Part shown: piece after piece, positions 46,307 to 57,949 of the stretch | Layout of the letters: each line of letters opens with the position of its first letter | How positions within the stretch are numbered: position 1 is the first letter of the stretch | NCBI GenBank assembly: GCA_963855995.1 | Contig: OY979718.1 | Coordinates: 59,064,564-59,128,563, forward strand | DNA length: 64,000 bases | Direction: 5' to 3' | From: Muricea muricata | Lineage: Eukaryota; Cnidaria; Anthozoa; Malacalcyonacea; Plexauridae | The notes under the pieces: model-generated | What the model was told of the DNA's origin: nothing | The model's input: the letters and a program-made list of their open reading frames with translations, nothing else | Databases searched by the model: none | Translations under genes and position numbers: made by a program

Positions 46307-49300
46307 CTTATTCAATAATAATTAATAAACTAATTAGTGATTCCCTTAGACACAATTAGGAGATAATCTACATTGAGCACAATAACGATGCCAGGAAGAG
46401 CATGCGAAATAGGACGTACCAAATTTAACCGCATCCATGAGATCGTCCTTATCAATCACTTCTTCACTTGTCAACAATTTGTTCCAGATTTCATTTGCTG
46501 AACTATTGCTTGGCAGGTGTTCTTCATATTCCAACTTAAGACGTTTATTCTTAGCTATGCCTTCTCCAGCTAAACAATTATGTAACACAAACGATAGTAA
46601 ATAGGGACAGCATGTCACAGAATGGCGGAAGTTTAGCCTCTCAATTTTCAACATAGAGATAGTAAACAAATTTTCCCAGAAGTTAGTGATTAATCGTCAT
46701 TGATGTTTACTGGATTAACGATGTTTTTTTCTAATGCTGACTTAATCAGAAGACGGACGATTTTTTCATGTCAATGCTTCTTTTAATAGTAGCATCAGCA
46801 AAGCACAATTCTTTGTTATCAACTCACCTCGCAATTTCGAATTCTCCTTTTCCATTCGAATCAAAAGTCGTTGTTCCATGATCGCTTTGCGCCATAACGC
46901 TCGTAGTTGCTCACGTGACTTCTTTACAGTTCCATTTTCCGAGAAAGAACTATTGCTAAGTTGCTTAGAAGGCGTGACAACGCTGTCAAATATTGCACGG
47001 CGGTACGACTGTTTCCGAGATAAAGACTTTTTTGGACTACTCGTTCTATTGGAATTTTCACTTCGTGGATGTTCAACAATGAAATGTTCATCATCAGAGA
47101 CATGCTCTCTACCGTCGCTGCCATCGTGGACTACCTGCGGGATAGACGATACCGTTGCATAACTTTTACTGAAATAAAGGCGAGAAACAATATGCATAGC
47201 TATACGAGATATGCCGCCGAGATTAATTTACTGTCAGTAATTCTTATACAATAATGAACCCTTTTTGAGAATTCTTATAACGAGACTTTTTAATTTTCCC
47301 ATGCCGTGACGTCATCTGTGATCTATTACAGTACAAACGCAGGCAAAAATGAAATATATTTGTTAATATTACCTTGGTTGGTGATTTAAAAACTTGACTG
47401 ATATCACTATATGATCTGCGGTGTGTGCGTTTGGGTCTTTGAACATTTTTTTGGGTCGCAGTCGAAGCCTCGTGATTTTTCATATCTTTAACATTGTTTT
47501 CAGATATTTGAGAAATCTCATGGACACTGCTTCGTTTAAGGTGGTGCACTGTAGTTAACTGCTGCTTGCTACCTCCCATCTAACAATGCAAACCAAAGAT
47601 ACTTTCTTATTTTCTGCACGCAATCCACTCGCCATCATTTGTTGGTATGTATGGCTAACAGTAACGAAGCCAGCCCGACAATTTGGTCATGCTATGCAAA
47701 TTTAACTCATCATCATTATTCATTCCTACAATATAAAACACTGAAAAATTTTTATTTGCATGACTAAATGTCGGGCTAGCTTCGCCACTAATACTGGAAG
47801 TTGTTTCCAAATGAGAACCACAAAGCGTCTACGCATTGTTTGGAGAAAGAACTGAAAATGGCACGAAACTTTAACGTTGCCTCATTATCTCAAAGGAAAA
47901 GCGTCTGCACTATTCGTTCCATGTCTCATGACTGTGCTCTCTATCGCCTTGTCCCTCCAAACAATTTATGCATACTTCGGGTAAAAACAAATAAAAATTG
48001 CGAAAACTAGTACATCAGGACATGCTATGACTGTACTAATATTACAAGTTCGAGCAAGTAATATTCGAAACACTTGAGTGCATGCATACCTTACTGTCAG
48101 CTTCGTCCGAAGATGTTCCATCAACATCACCTCTCGAGTTTCTTGCTGCTTTTGACTAAACACAAGAAATGTTTAGATGCATTAAACTTGCTTCAAGACT
48201 CATCATTTTGAACGTAAGTTAGACTCACCCGAAAAATATCACCCAAAGAACGTTTTGCCTTTGCAAATAACTTGCTTTGTGGAGGTCTTTCCTTGGCGTG
48301 AGTGTCAGTCTGTTTGCTCTTTATGGAAAAAGAAAATCACACCAGTAAGCTGTTGGTTGACCGTCCAGTATTGTTAGCTCATACAGTTGAAAAGCGGGAA
48401 CATTACTAAGGGATTATGCGCATATGTAATGTCAAAACGTTATAGTATACAATACTCTAAACATGCCTGTCCACTTGGTGAATGTCTATGAATCTTTTGC
48501 ATTTCTTCATACATTTGACGTAATAATGACATTATCATTTCATTTTGCTCTACAACATCACGACGTTTTGACTCTACCTGCATGTAAATAATAAAATTAT
48601 TTATAACTGATAATCCATGCTGCATTTGTGCTTTTCTTTACAAATTCTTCATCAAAATAATTGCATTGTACGAAATACTTGTATATCATTGAAAATACCA
48701 AAAATTGCGTGAAAACACTTCGCGAAAATGTTATTTGTTAAATAGTAAGACTACTACACTACAGTAAATGTAATATACCTGGCACTTCCTTCTTAAATCA
48801 TCGACAACAGAGTCACCAAAGTTATCTACTAAATGGTTACGAATCAAGATTTCTTGATCTGCTGGTTTCTCACCTATATGAGAAAAGATAAAATGTTGAC
48901 TGGCTCAGTTGCTTATCACAGCACAGTACAGACCGGGGTGTAGATATCCAAACATCTTCATCCAGTTTAATACTGCACCTTCCAACACTTGGCATAAACA
49001 ATGCAGTTTATGCAAAGGACAGTTTTCGCATGCTGCTGTTGATCCAACAGCTTGCCAGGCTGAGGTAAAAGCTCTTCTTAAAGATTTCATTATCTTGTCC
49101 ACCTGAATAAAAATATGATATTAAGAGTCTTACCTACATAGTAACTGTGCAATACGCACACAACATACGCAACTGAATAAATGTGCAAACATTAAAACTC
49201 AGTGAACTGGCTAAGGAAAACTGTGTTGATAACATTAGGCAAATTGCTACACTCATCCCTGAAACAACTCTTCGTAAATATAACAATTTTTAATCAATAT

Positions 49301-52300
49301 GAACTCTGGTCAACCGGTACGAACATGACGTTTCTACAGCCGTACAAAAATAGTTATGTGACTTTAGGGCGAAGACACAAATGATATGTAAACACTTTAT
49401 ATACATCAAACTAACCTCAGGCTTCGACTCCGCTCTGAACACATAACAATGGTAATGTGAACTCTTAGGATCTTGACAAATAAAACCAAAATGCTCTGGT
49501 TCAGTTGTGCCCTGGAATAAAAGTTACAATACGGAAAATTCACATTATATTCCAGAGTCAATGTATACATCTGTATTGAGCAGCTACATCGAATGATATA
49601 ATTATCGATACAAAAACGTCGACAGAAAGCCAACAAGTCGACAAATCAGTCGAATTTGATACCTTAGATAAATGACCATGCTCGCAAAAACCATGACTAA
49701 CTAAAGACGTAATATATATTCACTATTTACACTATACCTGTTGACAAAACGAAATCTCTTGCACCTTCCTTTCCATCAAAAGTTTTCCTGACACTGACGA
49801 GCTGAATGAAACTGAGTGAACAGAAATATCCATGAGTAGGCTACGACTTTCAGAGCAGAGACTCAATTTCCTGCTTGATTTAGGTAGTCTTTTAAAAGCA
49901 ATGGAAGCTTCACGCGTTGTAGGATCCATTGACGAGGGCGTTCCATCGCTGACAGACCGAGGACGAAGTACATCTTCTACATGCTCCGTTTGTGGTGATT
50001 TATCTTCAATATCCATACTCATTGTCTTTACTGGTGAGCGTGTCGGATGACGTTCTTCGGATGGGGCTTCATTTTGTGTCTCATTTTGTGCCTCACTATC
50101 ATTTTGTTCTGTTTTAAGCGAGTTCAGTTTTGATGTTAACAACATCTGTTGATTATGATGGCGGAATCTCTCCACTGATGTATCAATAAGTGTAGAAGGT
50201 GCTTTCCTGTGTGACACAGCCAGTTTGCCGACGTATGTTACATTATACTGTAGCTGACGCTGTTCTTTCGCAGGACGTTCTCTCAAAGCTGCGTCTGTCT
50301 TTACATTTTCCTTCACAGGTAACTGACTTTTACATTCTTCTAATGCTCGTTTCAAGGTCACAAGAAATCGTCCAGCCTGCAAGAAATAATTTCGTTAAGC
50401 AATTTAAAGAACCCATATAACCACCAAATCCATATCACTGATAAATTCGGAGATGCATTATTAGTAATAGTATACTGATGATACATCTCTGTAATATTAA
50501 CAAGAATATTGCAAGGTTGACATCATTTAGTAGAACATGAAATATTGATCGTTATGAAATATTGCTATCTGATAATATAAAGCCAAATATGGAACAAGAA
50601 GCGAAAATAAAACATAAAAGAATAGCCAATGTTTAACAAATTCACAGATATAATTTGAATAACAATGGTTTAATAAAAACCGACCATAATCATGAAACCG
50701 TTCAGTTGGTTTGAAAAATCTGTCCCGCCACACTACGTCCACAACCTAATGCTAACTCCTGCCATATATCACCTTTTGTGAAATCATTATTAATTCATGA
50801 AGAAAAGACAAAAGAAACATACAGAATTCTGTTGATTTTCACAAAACTTAACTCGATGATACGGCCGCTTCTGTTGCAAATAGTATATATTTTGTACATC
50901 ACATTTTATATTTTGAACAACCAACAATAATATATTTACGTCGTCACGTGAAATGACCGCGTGCTTCACGAATTATTCGATTTTTGACTGAACTTACTTT
51001 TCAACAAAGGATCAAATATAGTGCTTGGTGGTATACTCGCGCACAAAGATATCAAGTTTGTTTAAAGTTTCTATTTGCTCTTGTGGTTTTACGCGTTTTT
51101 CTGTTACGCATAGTAATTTAACAATTCGACAAAATTTCAATACATAATATGTTTGCTGACGACAACAATCAAGTGTAAATATGCAAAGGATTCGTCAAGT
51201 ATAACTATATTATCCTATATTATCCATCTATAATATCCTATATTATACATCTATATTATCCATTCTGACTATATTGTCCATCGCCTTTCTATGCTGCAAG
51301 GTAAAATTAATTTAGATCCAACAAGCCGGATCAACTCTATTGCGTTTGGAGCACTACTCGTGACTGCAGACTGCATGATGAAGTTTAATTACTCATCTCA
51401 ACCTCAATATGGATTAGAATTTCAAATTAGACGCAAACTATCCCATGACCTTACATATTCTACTGGCTGGTGATGTGTTAGCAAATCCTGGACCAGCATT
51501 TTGTAAAAACTTTGCTAATAACAACGCATCTTTAAAGTGTTTATACATAAACGCCTAAGGTCCAACCACTGTTGGCACATCAATTCGCAAGTCTTTTTTA
51601 ATTTGTTTAATGTACTGAAATACCGCAATGCAGCCAGTAGCTGAATAGCGTAGTTTATTGACAGAAGAGCGGTATTGTTTTTGTTAACACAAAGAAGCCA
51701 AGGTAGAGGTGTACTTATTCAAATATAGGCATGATATAAAGCGTCATCACGAGCTCGAAATTATTGCAGCCGAGGTAACAACAGCTCATACTATCCTCCA
51801 CCTGGAAATATGAGGTACAATTTCCTTGGAGAAATTTGTAATGATTACAGAACCATTTTATCGCACGTGATTTTAATATGCCAAATGTCGTATCGGATCT
51901 TTTTGGGAAAACAACAGGTACGGAAAAGATAGCATTCGTTGAATTATTTTTTCTTTAGATTTTCTTAGCTAAACAACAAAGCAGCAAGGATCTCATCCTA
52001 ACTACAATGCCAAACCTGGCTAATTCATATGATACTCTAACTCGATCCAAATGGGAAATCTTTACTGACCATAACACCGTCATACTTGACGTCTTATTTT
52101 CGTAGAAATATCTGTCAAAGATAAACAGGAGGATGTAGAAGGACCTTCTCGAAAGAACCGCTTTTGGTCACTTTTTAGACAAAACCAAAATATGCAGCGT
52201 TCTCAAGAGCATCAACGAAAACATCTGAGAATCTCTGGTAATACGTAGATAACATCAATGACATCACAACTGTTTTCAGTAATCGGGTCAGCCAAAAGAA

Positions 52301-55300
52301 CAACCAGAAAACTGTACAATTGTGTTAAGGAACCTACAGAGCAAAGACAAATCTTGAGGGCATTTCCGCGCTGTCGTTGACAGGAACAGGCGCTGAAAAT
52401 CTCTATTGATACATGTTCTATTCAACAAATCATTGCGAAAAGGTGTGGCAGGTGTTGTCCCAGTCTATAAGAAGCAACATAGGGAGAAGTATTGTTCTGT
52501 CCTTTGGTTCAAAGGTCTTCGAGCATTGCATCTTTAAATCCATCAAAGATCACAGCTTTCGTTAAATCAACCCGTGGTAGCATGGCTTTATAACAGGAAT
52601 CCTATCTTAATCAACTCAATGTCAATGAGCTGTTAGAACACACAGGTCCTGCACTGGATTGTGGTAAACAGATCGATGTCATTCACCTAGATATGTTGAA
52701 ATCCTTTGATACTGAAGTCAGTCACACATTCATATGTGATTCCAATGTGAATCCAATGTCACCGGAATGTGATTTCCAAAGCGATTTCAATGAGATTCCA
52801 ATCTGATTCTAATGTAACACTGCTCATGAAGTGTTCCTCAAGGATTCATCGTAGAAGCTAAGCTATGATCTTTATGCTTCACAAACACGATGTTAGCTCT
52901 GCCAAAATCACACATAATGGTTTTTTCTGGTGACGCAAAACATTTTAAAGGGATTGCAATTCAATACTTCCAAATGCAAGATGAGATAATCTATCCCCGC
53001 GGATATTATCCCCGGCTTACAAAGGCCAATCATTTGGCTTGCCACCAACTTTTCAAAAAATTTAGTAAGAGCCAGTAGGATAGATACAGGTCTAGAATCA
53101 CTATCAGCCGTTGGATTTTCACTTTTAGGGATGGGGCTAATCTTTACCTTTTCCCAGGGTAAAAGAAAGTACGATTGCATAACACAGTTATTAATAATTT
53201 CTATTAAAGGTCCAGAAATTGCTACTTAATACTGATTTGATCATGGCCAGTAGAAGAATCTGAACGAAGAGATTTCAAAACCTTATGAACTTTGTCTCGG
53301 ATAACCACTCTCGAGCTGAAATCCTGTTTTTCAGTTGCTTCTGTTTCTTTGAGATTTGCAATGCTCTGTTCAGTAGAAATTTAGAATCGATATGAGGTCC
53401 AATGGTCCTTTGTGCAGTAGAAGAAAAGAACTGATCCAACTCTTTTGGGTTTTGTTGTATGGGATGTTGACCAGGATTTAAGATCCTTTAAATGACTTGC
53501 AATGCTTCTCTTGGGTTTTTAGATGAGAGAGCCTTTGAAATGAAGACACTGCAAAAATGATAAAACAGATCCCCGTCTTTAAGCGTTGGATGAATGTGCT
53601 TGTCACGTTCATTTTGCTAATGAGGAATTTCATCACATTTCATCCATGGCGAAGGTGGGTGTGTAACAGAAATTCGCCTAAAAGGTCAGTGCATGGCGCT
53701 CTAAGCACTTCGTGAATAATGTATTGAAACAATGTAGCTGTTCGCCTGGACCTGTTGTGGAAAAGATCAATCAAAATGGCAATGTGGAGCAGTCATTTAT
53801 AAAATTCTGTTCAACAATTCCCAATGTATTAATTACAAGCCTGGAAAGGCTGTACTAAAACATTAATGCAGGCAACGGGTATCATGGTCACTCACAATGC
53901 CACATGGGATAATTTGTTATTATATGATCAATTAGTGTTTTGGAGTACTGTGTCACATGTGTAACTTTTGTGATCATTTGTTGACGGTTTCTTCCTGTTC
54001 TAAGTTTCTATGACAGATTCGTCCAGAGATGTTGCAAGTTTTGAAGATTTTTTTCAATATTGCCTTTTTATTTGATGTTATCTTTGATGTAGATGTCAAC
54101 ACCCAACCTCTGGTACCAACACGGTTTCAAAATTCAGTCACATACCCAGGATTTCACTTATCTTATCTTTATTACTTATGTTTTGCTTAGGGCAATAACA
54201 TCAAGAGGCCAAGTGTTCACTGTAAGTTCAAATTCATAAAAGGTCGAGATCATAGATTGTGTACTCAGGTGCATTACTTGAAGTTGCATAACTTTATCTT
54301 GAAGTGTTTTAAATATTTCATTAGTGTTAGATACAGTCTGAATTTCAGGTACCAAGTTCTTAGATTGTGAAATGGGAAAATAGAGAGTACATCTATGACA
54401 AGTCCAGCTCGCCCTCAGTCCAGTTTTGCTGACACATTAATAAAAGTTTATGCCTGTACATTGACGATGATAAGCATTCATGCAAACTTCACACACGTAC
54501 TTGTATCGATTACGTAGCTACATCATACTGTTTTCTGGCATAGATTTCTCCCAGAGTTGGGAGAAAAATCCCCAGACATCACTAGTTTCTTTAGGTGGAA
54601 GGCAGAAATAGAGTTGGAGTAATGGGAAATCTACAATACTTCATGCTCGACGATAATGAATTAACAGAGAAAAAATACCAAATATTGAATGAAGAAATAT
54701 TTTTGCTCTGTAAATTCATTATCATCGAGCACTCTTCGAATTTACATCATCTTCCTTCATTTATCCATTTGACACACCTGGCTTCCAGTCTTCGTTGTGC
54801 ATATTACAAAACACGAAAGTATGTGACAGACAACAGGTTAAGAAATCCAACGAATAATCTGAACAGTCAAAGGGGACAGTAACTCTACCTTACATAAATG
54901 GCACATCTGAAATGCCCACCAGACTACTCTGACTTTTCAATATAAACGTAACACATAAGCCAATACATAAACTCAGTTCATATTTCACAAAACACAAAGA
55001 TAAAACAACCACAACTGAAAAAAAATGCCACTTACATGATACTTTGCACAGACCATCCACAAAGATATATCGGCCAAACATCTAAGAAAATGAGACACGA
55101 ATAACCGAACACAAAAACGCTATAAAACAACACAATCTCAGATCATTGCCAGCAACACACACACAAAAACTGTCACACCATTAACTGGAAAGGAACTCAC
55201 TTACTAGGATGAGCACAAACCCAACAAGCACCAGAAATCAAAGAGACATGGTACAATGAAGGCAATAATAATATTAACTGACATATTGACATTCCTACTG

Positions 55301-56914
55301 TCTACTTACAACTTAAGACAAGACGTAAGATCACTAATACCAATGACACTAATACTAATGCTGAAAACCTTCCAACATCTGCAACACATCAATCAAATCA
55401 TTCCACCATCCAAGACAACAAAGTGCACCCATCCATGGCAACATACCCTTTTAACCATCTATATTAACATCTAAGAAACCAATCAGACAATCTCAACATA
55501 TACTGTCTTAAACAAGAGGATGAAACTTAAAAATGTAGTGTAAATAACCTATATATGTAAATAACCTGCATTCTGAAGAAGGCTCGAAGTGCCAAGTCTA
55601 AAAATATATTCAATCCAGAGAAATTTCATTCACTCACAATATGCAGTGTGTACAACTAAATGTATGATTAATTTTGATCATAAAGAGGCGATTATATTTA
55701 TTTATTTATTTATTTATATCATAGGTAATATTTTTTACAATCCACAAACGGGGTTTTTATGGATTCAAAATTAATTTTTTTATAGATTTTCAGGACTTTC
55801 TGGAATTTTTCTTGGATTTCCTAGATATTTTCCTTAGATTATCAACTTTGTAAGTTTGGCAAGTCATATTTGCAGTGAAAACTATAATGTCTACACCTAG
55901 AAGCCGCACTTATTAACAGGAGTTTTGCATATACTGATCACACAGGCAGATGGCATTTAATTTACATTTATATTATATTGACAAACACTACACATTCAGG
56001 GAATATATGCAGCTGTTAAAGTTGCACACACTACTAATGTTATATTAATGGCAATATATATGTGTATATCTTCAGCATTTACATTTAAGGATTTTCACTA
56101 TAAAATAATAATTTATTTGAAGGTTACAATACAAAGCTTTCCATACATGTATCTGAAACCAAGTGCAAAATTATTGATCAATATTGATAGTTTAACTAAT
56201 CAATCAATCAATCAATCAATCATTGATCTTAAATTTGCATATTTGCTTTGTTCAATATCAGATATTTTTTTTCACCAAACTGAAACATGTCAATATCATG
56301 TCGATAGTCAACTGCATATTTATAATTGCAAAAATGATACTTGCTAAAAATAACCATTTCAAAATCAGGGACTAAAAAGTAATCGTAACATGAAATTATT
56401 ATAAAAACCTTACAGCATATCACTGAGATTACAATCTTGGCTTGTACTTAAATTGTACTTCAAATTATAGTTCAATATGTACAAGAATTTAACTGTCTGA
56501 AAATTAAATAGAATATAATAACCGTACCTTTGTTGTATTTTCTGCTTCAAAGACATGACATGAGCATGTTGTGTTGTTCTGTGTATCTTTGGTAAGATAA
56601 GCAAATGTTGATGCTTCTTTACCCTCTAGTTTTATACATTTCGATATTGATATTAAACGATGTTCCAAGGTTGTGTCATTTACTGTTCCAATAACCTTTT
56701 CTTTCCCAACAACAACGTCTAGAGTTTGTTTCTGACATTTTCGTTTAATTTCAGCGACAATCCATGGAAGCATGCAAGAGGTATATCTCTTATCAATCAC
56801 AAGCGAGTCAAAGTATACCAGTTTAAATTTTTCAGCGTTGGCAGGGATGCCATTACTTGGGTAAGATTTTGAAGCGACTATCATTTCTTTCATGCTTGCT
56901 TCGCTTATTTTCAT
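41088..56914 (-). CDS. TBC1D4: TBC1D1/TBC1D4 (AS160)-type Rab GTPase-activating protein, 17 exons
   Basis: Seventeen exons join with consistent phases into 1234 residues (human TBC1D1 and TBC1D4 are about 1170-1300). Exons: 56528-56914, 49738-50376, 49416-49511, 48979-49102, 48779-48873, 48467-48577, 48229-48318, 48090-48155, 47373-47579, 46828-47134, 46420-46569, 46136-46306, 43427-43578, 43103-43195, 42277-42436, 42069-42106, 41088-41906. Domain order is PTB, PTB, Ser-rich linker, TBC, coiled coil, as in the family, which inactivates Rab GTPases to control vesicle traffic such as regulated membrane delivery. Both catalytic fingers are present: ILIDCNR and YCQG. The start is the ATG at 56914, because the frame upstream closes at a TGA without another ATG. 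One donor is GC. Bilaterian invertebrates usually have one gene for the two vertebrate paralogues, so the symbol is approximate. Confidence 0.9.
43674..46056. mobile_element. Foldback-type inverted-repeat element in a TBC1D intron
   Basis: TTTAAAGTGCATATGACATA at the left matches the reverse complement of 46037-46056 (CATATGCACTTAAA). The outer pairing is 43674-43805 with 45925-46056; the inner pairing is about 43805-44150 with 44600-45024. The right arm is split by about 900 bases (45024-45925) that lack a partner and hold a separate MITE fragment. The loop is about 450 bases. Open frames inside are short, so it is non-autonomous. Confidence 0.65.
45196..45256. mobile_element. Fragment of a GCGAAGCC-terminus MITE
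   Basis: AATTGTTGGGCCAGCTACGCC resembles the right terminus of the family at 47660-47790 and 59539-59692; TACGCCACTG repeats immediately after. Confidence 0.45.
46420..48577 (-). CDS. TBC1D4: TBC1D1/4-like exons 6-11: linker with calmodulin/14-3-3-type region
   Basis: Exons 48467-48577, 48229-48318, 48090-48155, 47373-47579, 46828-47134 and 46420-46569, residues about 448-757. Recognisable blocks are [37 protein letters not shown] and [20 protein letters not shown], each with a counterpart in human TBC1D1. RSYSDI in exon 9 has the RSxS core of a 14-3-3 site, at the place where AKT acts in AS160; phosphorylation here is inferred. Exon 6 uses a GC donor (CAG|GCATGT). Confidence 0.8.
47660..47790. 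mobile_element. GCGAAGCC-terminus MITE in a TBC1D intron
   Basis: AACGAAGCCAGCCCGACAAT at the left and ATGTCGGGCTAGCTTCGCC at the right form inverted repeats around an AT-rich centre. Same family as 59539-59692. Confidence 0.7.
48779..50376 (-). CDS. TBC1D4: TBC1D1/4-like exons 2-5: second PTB domain
   Basis: Exons 49738-50376, 49416-49511, 48979-49102 and 48779-48873, residues 130-447. The first opens with [15 protein letters not shown], the helix that ends PTB1. PTB2 starts at [17 protein letters not shown] (about residue 173) and is interrupted by a Ser/Thr-rich insert of over 100 residues. It resumes with VQEISFCQQ, then HFGFICQD and HYHCYVFR in exon 3, and IMKSLRRAF with the [13 protein letters not shown] cysteine stretch in exon 4. 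Insert and order match vertebrate TBC1D1/4. Confidence 0.85.
50377..51285 (-). other. Start of the 6.1-kb first intron region of the TBC1D gene, without recognised content
   Basis: AT-rich. It contains a TATCC-type short repeat near 51205-51275. No coding similarity seen. Confidence 0.5.
51290..52760 (+). mobile_element. LINE fragment, plus strand (CR1/L2-like endonuclease and start of RT)
   Basis: Frames broken by stops show the order expected of a non-LTR element. [12 protein letters not shown] at about 51468-51500 is the common N-terminal motif before the endonuclease. LKCLYINA follows, then [15 protein letters not shown] at about 51870-51915, and [11 protein letters not shown] near 52060, all endonuclease blocks. 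The reverse-transcriptase block [15 protein letters not shown] lies near 52670-52715. Stops and frameshifts are frequent and the 3' end is missing, so it is dead. It sits in the TBC1D intron opposite to the gene's direction. Confidence 0.65.
52908..54300 (-). mobile_element. LINE fragment, minus strand
   Basis: The minus-strand frame 52908-53180 reads [38 protein letters not shown] sequence, the start of a LINE reverse transcriptase (typical PIPK..RPISILP..K..E). Further upstream on the same strand, at about 54060-54180, broken frames give DVIALSKT and [12 protein letters not shown], endonuclease blocks. It is truncated and full of stops, and lies tail to tail with the plus-strand LINE. Confidence 0.6.
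54870..55630 (+). mobile_element. Penelope-like element fragment with GIY-YIG remnant, plus strand
   Basis: Broken plus-strand frames include a stretch before the nuclease (about 54880-55030), [15 protein letters not shown] (about 55035-55085), a GIY-YIG endonuclease motif, and [18 protein letters not shown] (about 55575-55628), which I recognise from the ends of Penelope-like open frames. Multiple stops. It is inside TBC1D intron 1. Confidence 0.55.
55640..56527 (-). other. Rest of the first TBC1D intron
   Basis: AT-rich; contains TTTA repeats (about 55693-55717) and an AATC-type tetranucleotide run (56198-56222). No coding similarity. Confidence 0.5.
56528..56914 (-). CDS. TBC1D4: TBC1D1/4-like exon 1: first PTB domain
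   Basis: Encodes residues 1-129. [39 protein letters not shown] and [10 protein letters not shown] match the successive strands of the first phosphotyrosine-binding-like domain in TBC1D1/TBC1D4. The donor is AAG|GTACGG. The next exon lies 6.1 kb away, beyond several retrotransposon fragments. Confidence 0.85.
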
Positions 56915-57060
56915 AGCCACATGGCATTCCTGTACTACCGTTTTCCTTTTGAACTGTGTAAAATAAAAATTGCCTCAAAAAACAATACATAAAAACGTCC
57001 ATCGATCCATCTCTAATCACATCTGCTGCGCTTTTTAACAATCTGACCTTTGGTGCACGA

Positions 57061-57126
57061 GCGCATGCGCACACTTCGTCTGGGAAAACAATAACAGGAA
57101 GAACAAAAGGATTGTGACTTCCGGGG
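57061..57126 (-). promoter_or_regulatory. Probable promoter of the TBC1D1/4-like gene (NRF1 and ETS sites)
   Basis: GCGCATGCGC (57061-57070) is the palindromic NRF1 consensus and ACTTCCGGGG (about 57117-57126) contains an ETS core (CTTCCGG). They lie 150-210 bases upstream of the start codon at 56914 in a locally CpG-richer patch. No TATA box was seen. The combination suggests a housekeeping-type promoter. This rests on motif matches only. Confidence 0.45.
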
Positions 57127-57539
57127 CAAATGTTGGCATAATTACAGCATAGTTACAGTAACTGTGCAGTAACGGTTTCGAAAGATATGGCTTCTTTTTC
57201 TCTAAAATATTTATTAAATGTATAAATGTATTGTGTACTGCAATTGCTCATGCTACTGTAATTAACTATTCGGAAGTTTTTCCAAAATCCTTTTCCGGCT
57301 GATAATTTCCGCAAATATAAAATGAATGTAATTCCGAATAAGGAGTGCATATTAATTATAGACATTATACACAAGTTCGAATTAAACTGTATATTTCGAA
57401 TCAAAACAGATTCATGCATCTTCAGCAGAATTTGCAAGATATGGCATTATATTTGCAAGCGCAATTAATTTAAAATAAGTAGCGCGCGCAAAAGCGCGTA
57501 AGCAATTGACCTTTAACCCTTTTAGACGAATTTTTGAAA

Positions 57540-57850
57540 AAAATCGAAGTAGGAAAAAATATTGCACAGCTTGAAAGAGCATCATAAGCTTAATAAAATT
57601 ACAAAGTTTGGCTGTAAAATGTTGTAAACTGTAGAAAATATAGCCTTGTAAAGTTAACAAATTTACTGTAATTTTGTATTATCCGTGAGAAATGAATACC
57701 CAAAGGATATCAATTGGGGATTATTTTCCACTCGTAATATAAATATATACAAAATTTGCAAATTCGTAAGACTATATTTTCTACAGTATACAATATTTTA
57801 CAATCAAACTTTGCAAGTTTAGGATGCTCTTTCAAGATGTGGTAATATTT
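57540..57850. mobile_element. Palindromic MITE-like element
   Basis: CTTGAAAGAGCATC (about 57570) pairs with GATGCTCTTTCAAG (about 57824); TACAAAGTTTG with CAAACTTTG; and ACTGTAGAAAATATAG with CTATATTTTCTACAGT. Two arms of about 110 bases surround a loop of about 85 bases. Non-coding. Confidence 0.65.
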
Positions 57851-57949
57851 TTGCCTGTTTCGAATTTCTTCACAAAAAGTTAAAAGACCATTAATAACGT
57901 TTTGGTATGAACAGTTCGCGCAGTTCTTTCGTCCAGCGGATTGAGTTCA

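Noticed and set aside
47373..47579. ATG at the beginning of TBC1D exon 9 as an alternative gene start
   Set aside because: A good acceptor precedes it and the upstream exon joins in phase, so it is most simply an internal methionine.
54595..54882. 95-codon plus-strand frame in TBC1D intron 1
   Set aside because: It partly overlaps Penelope-like sequence read in another frame; no independent motif.
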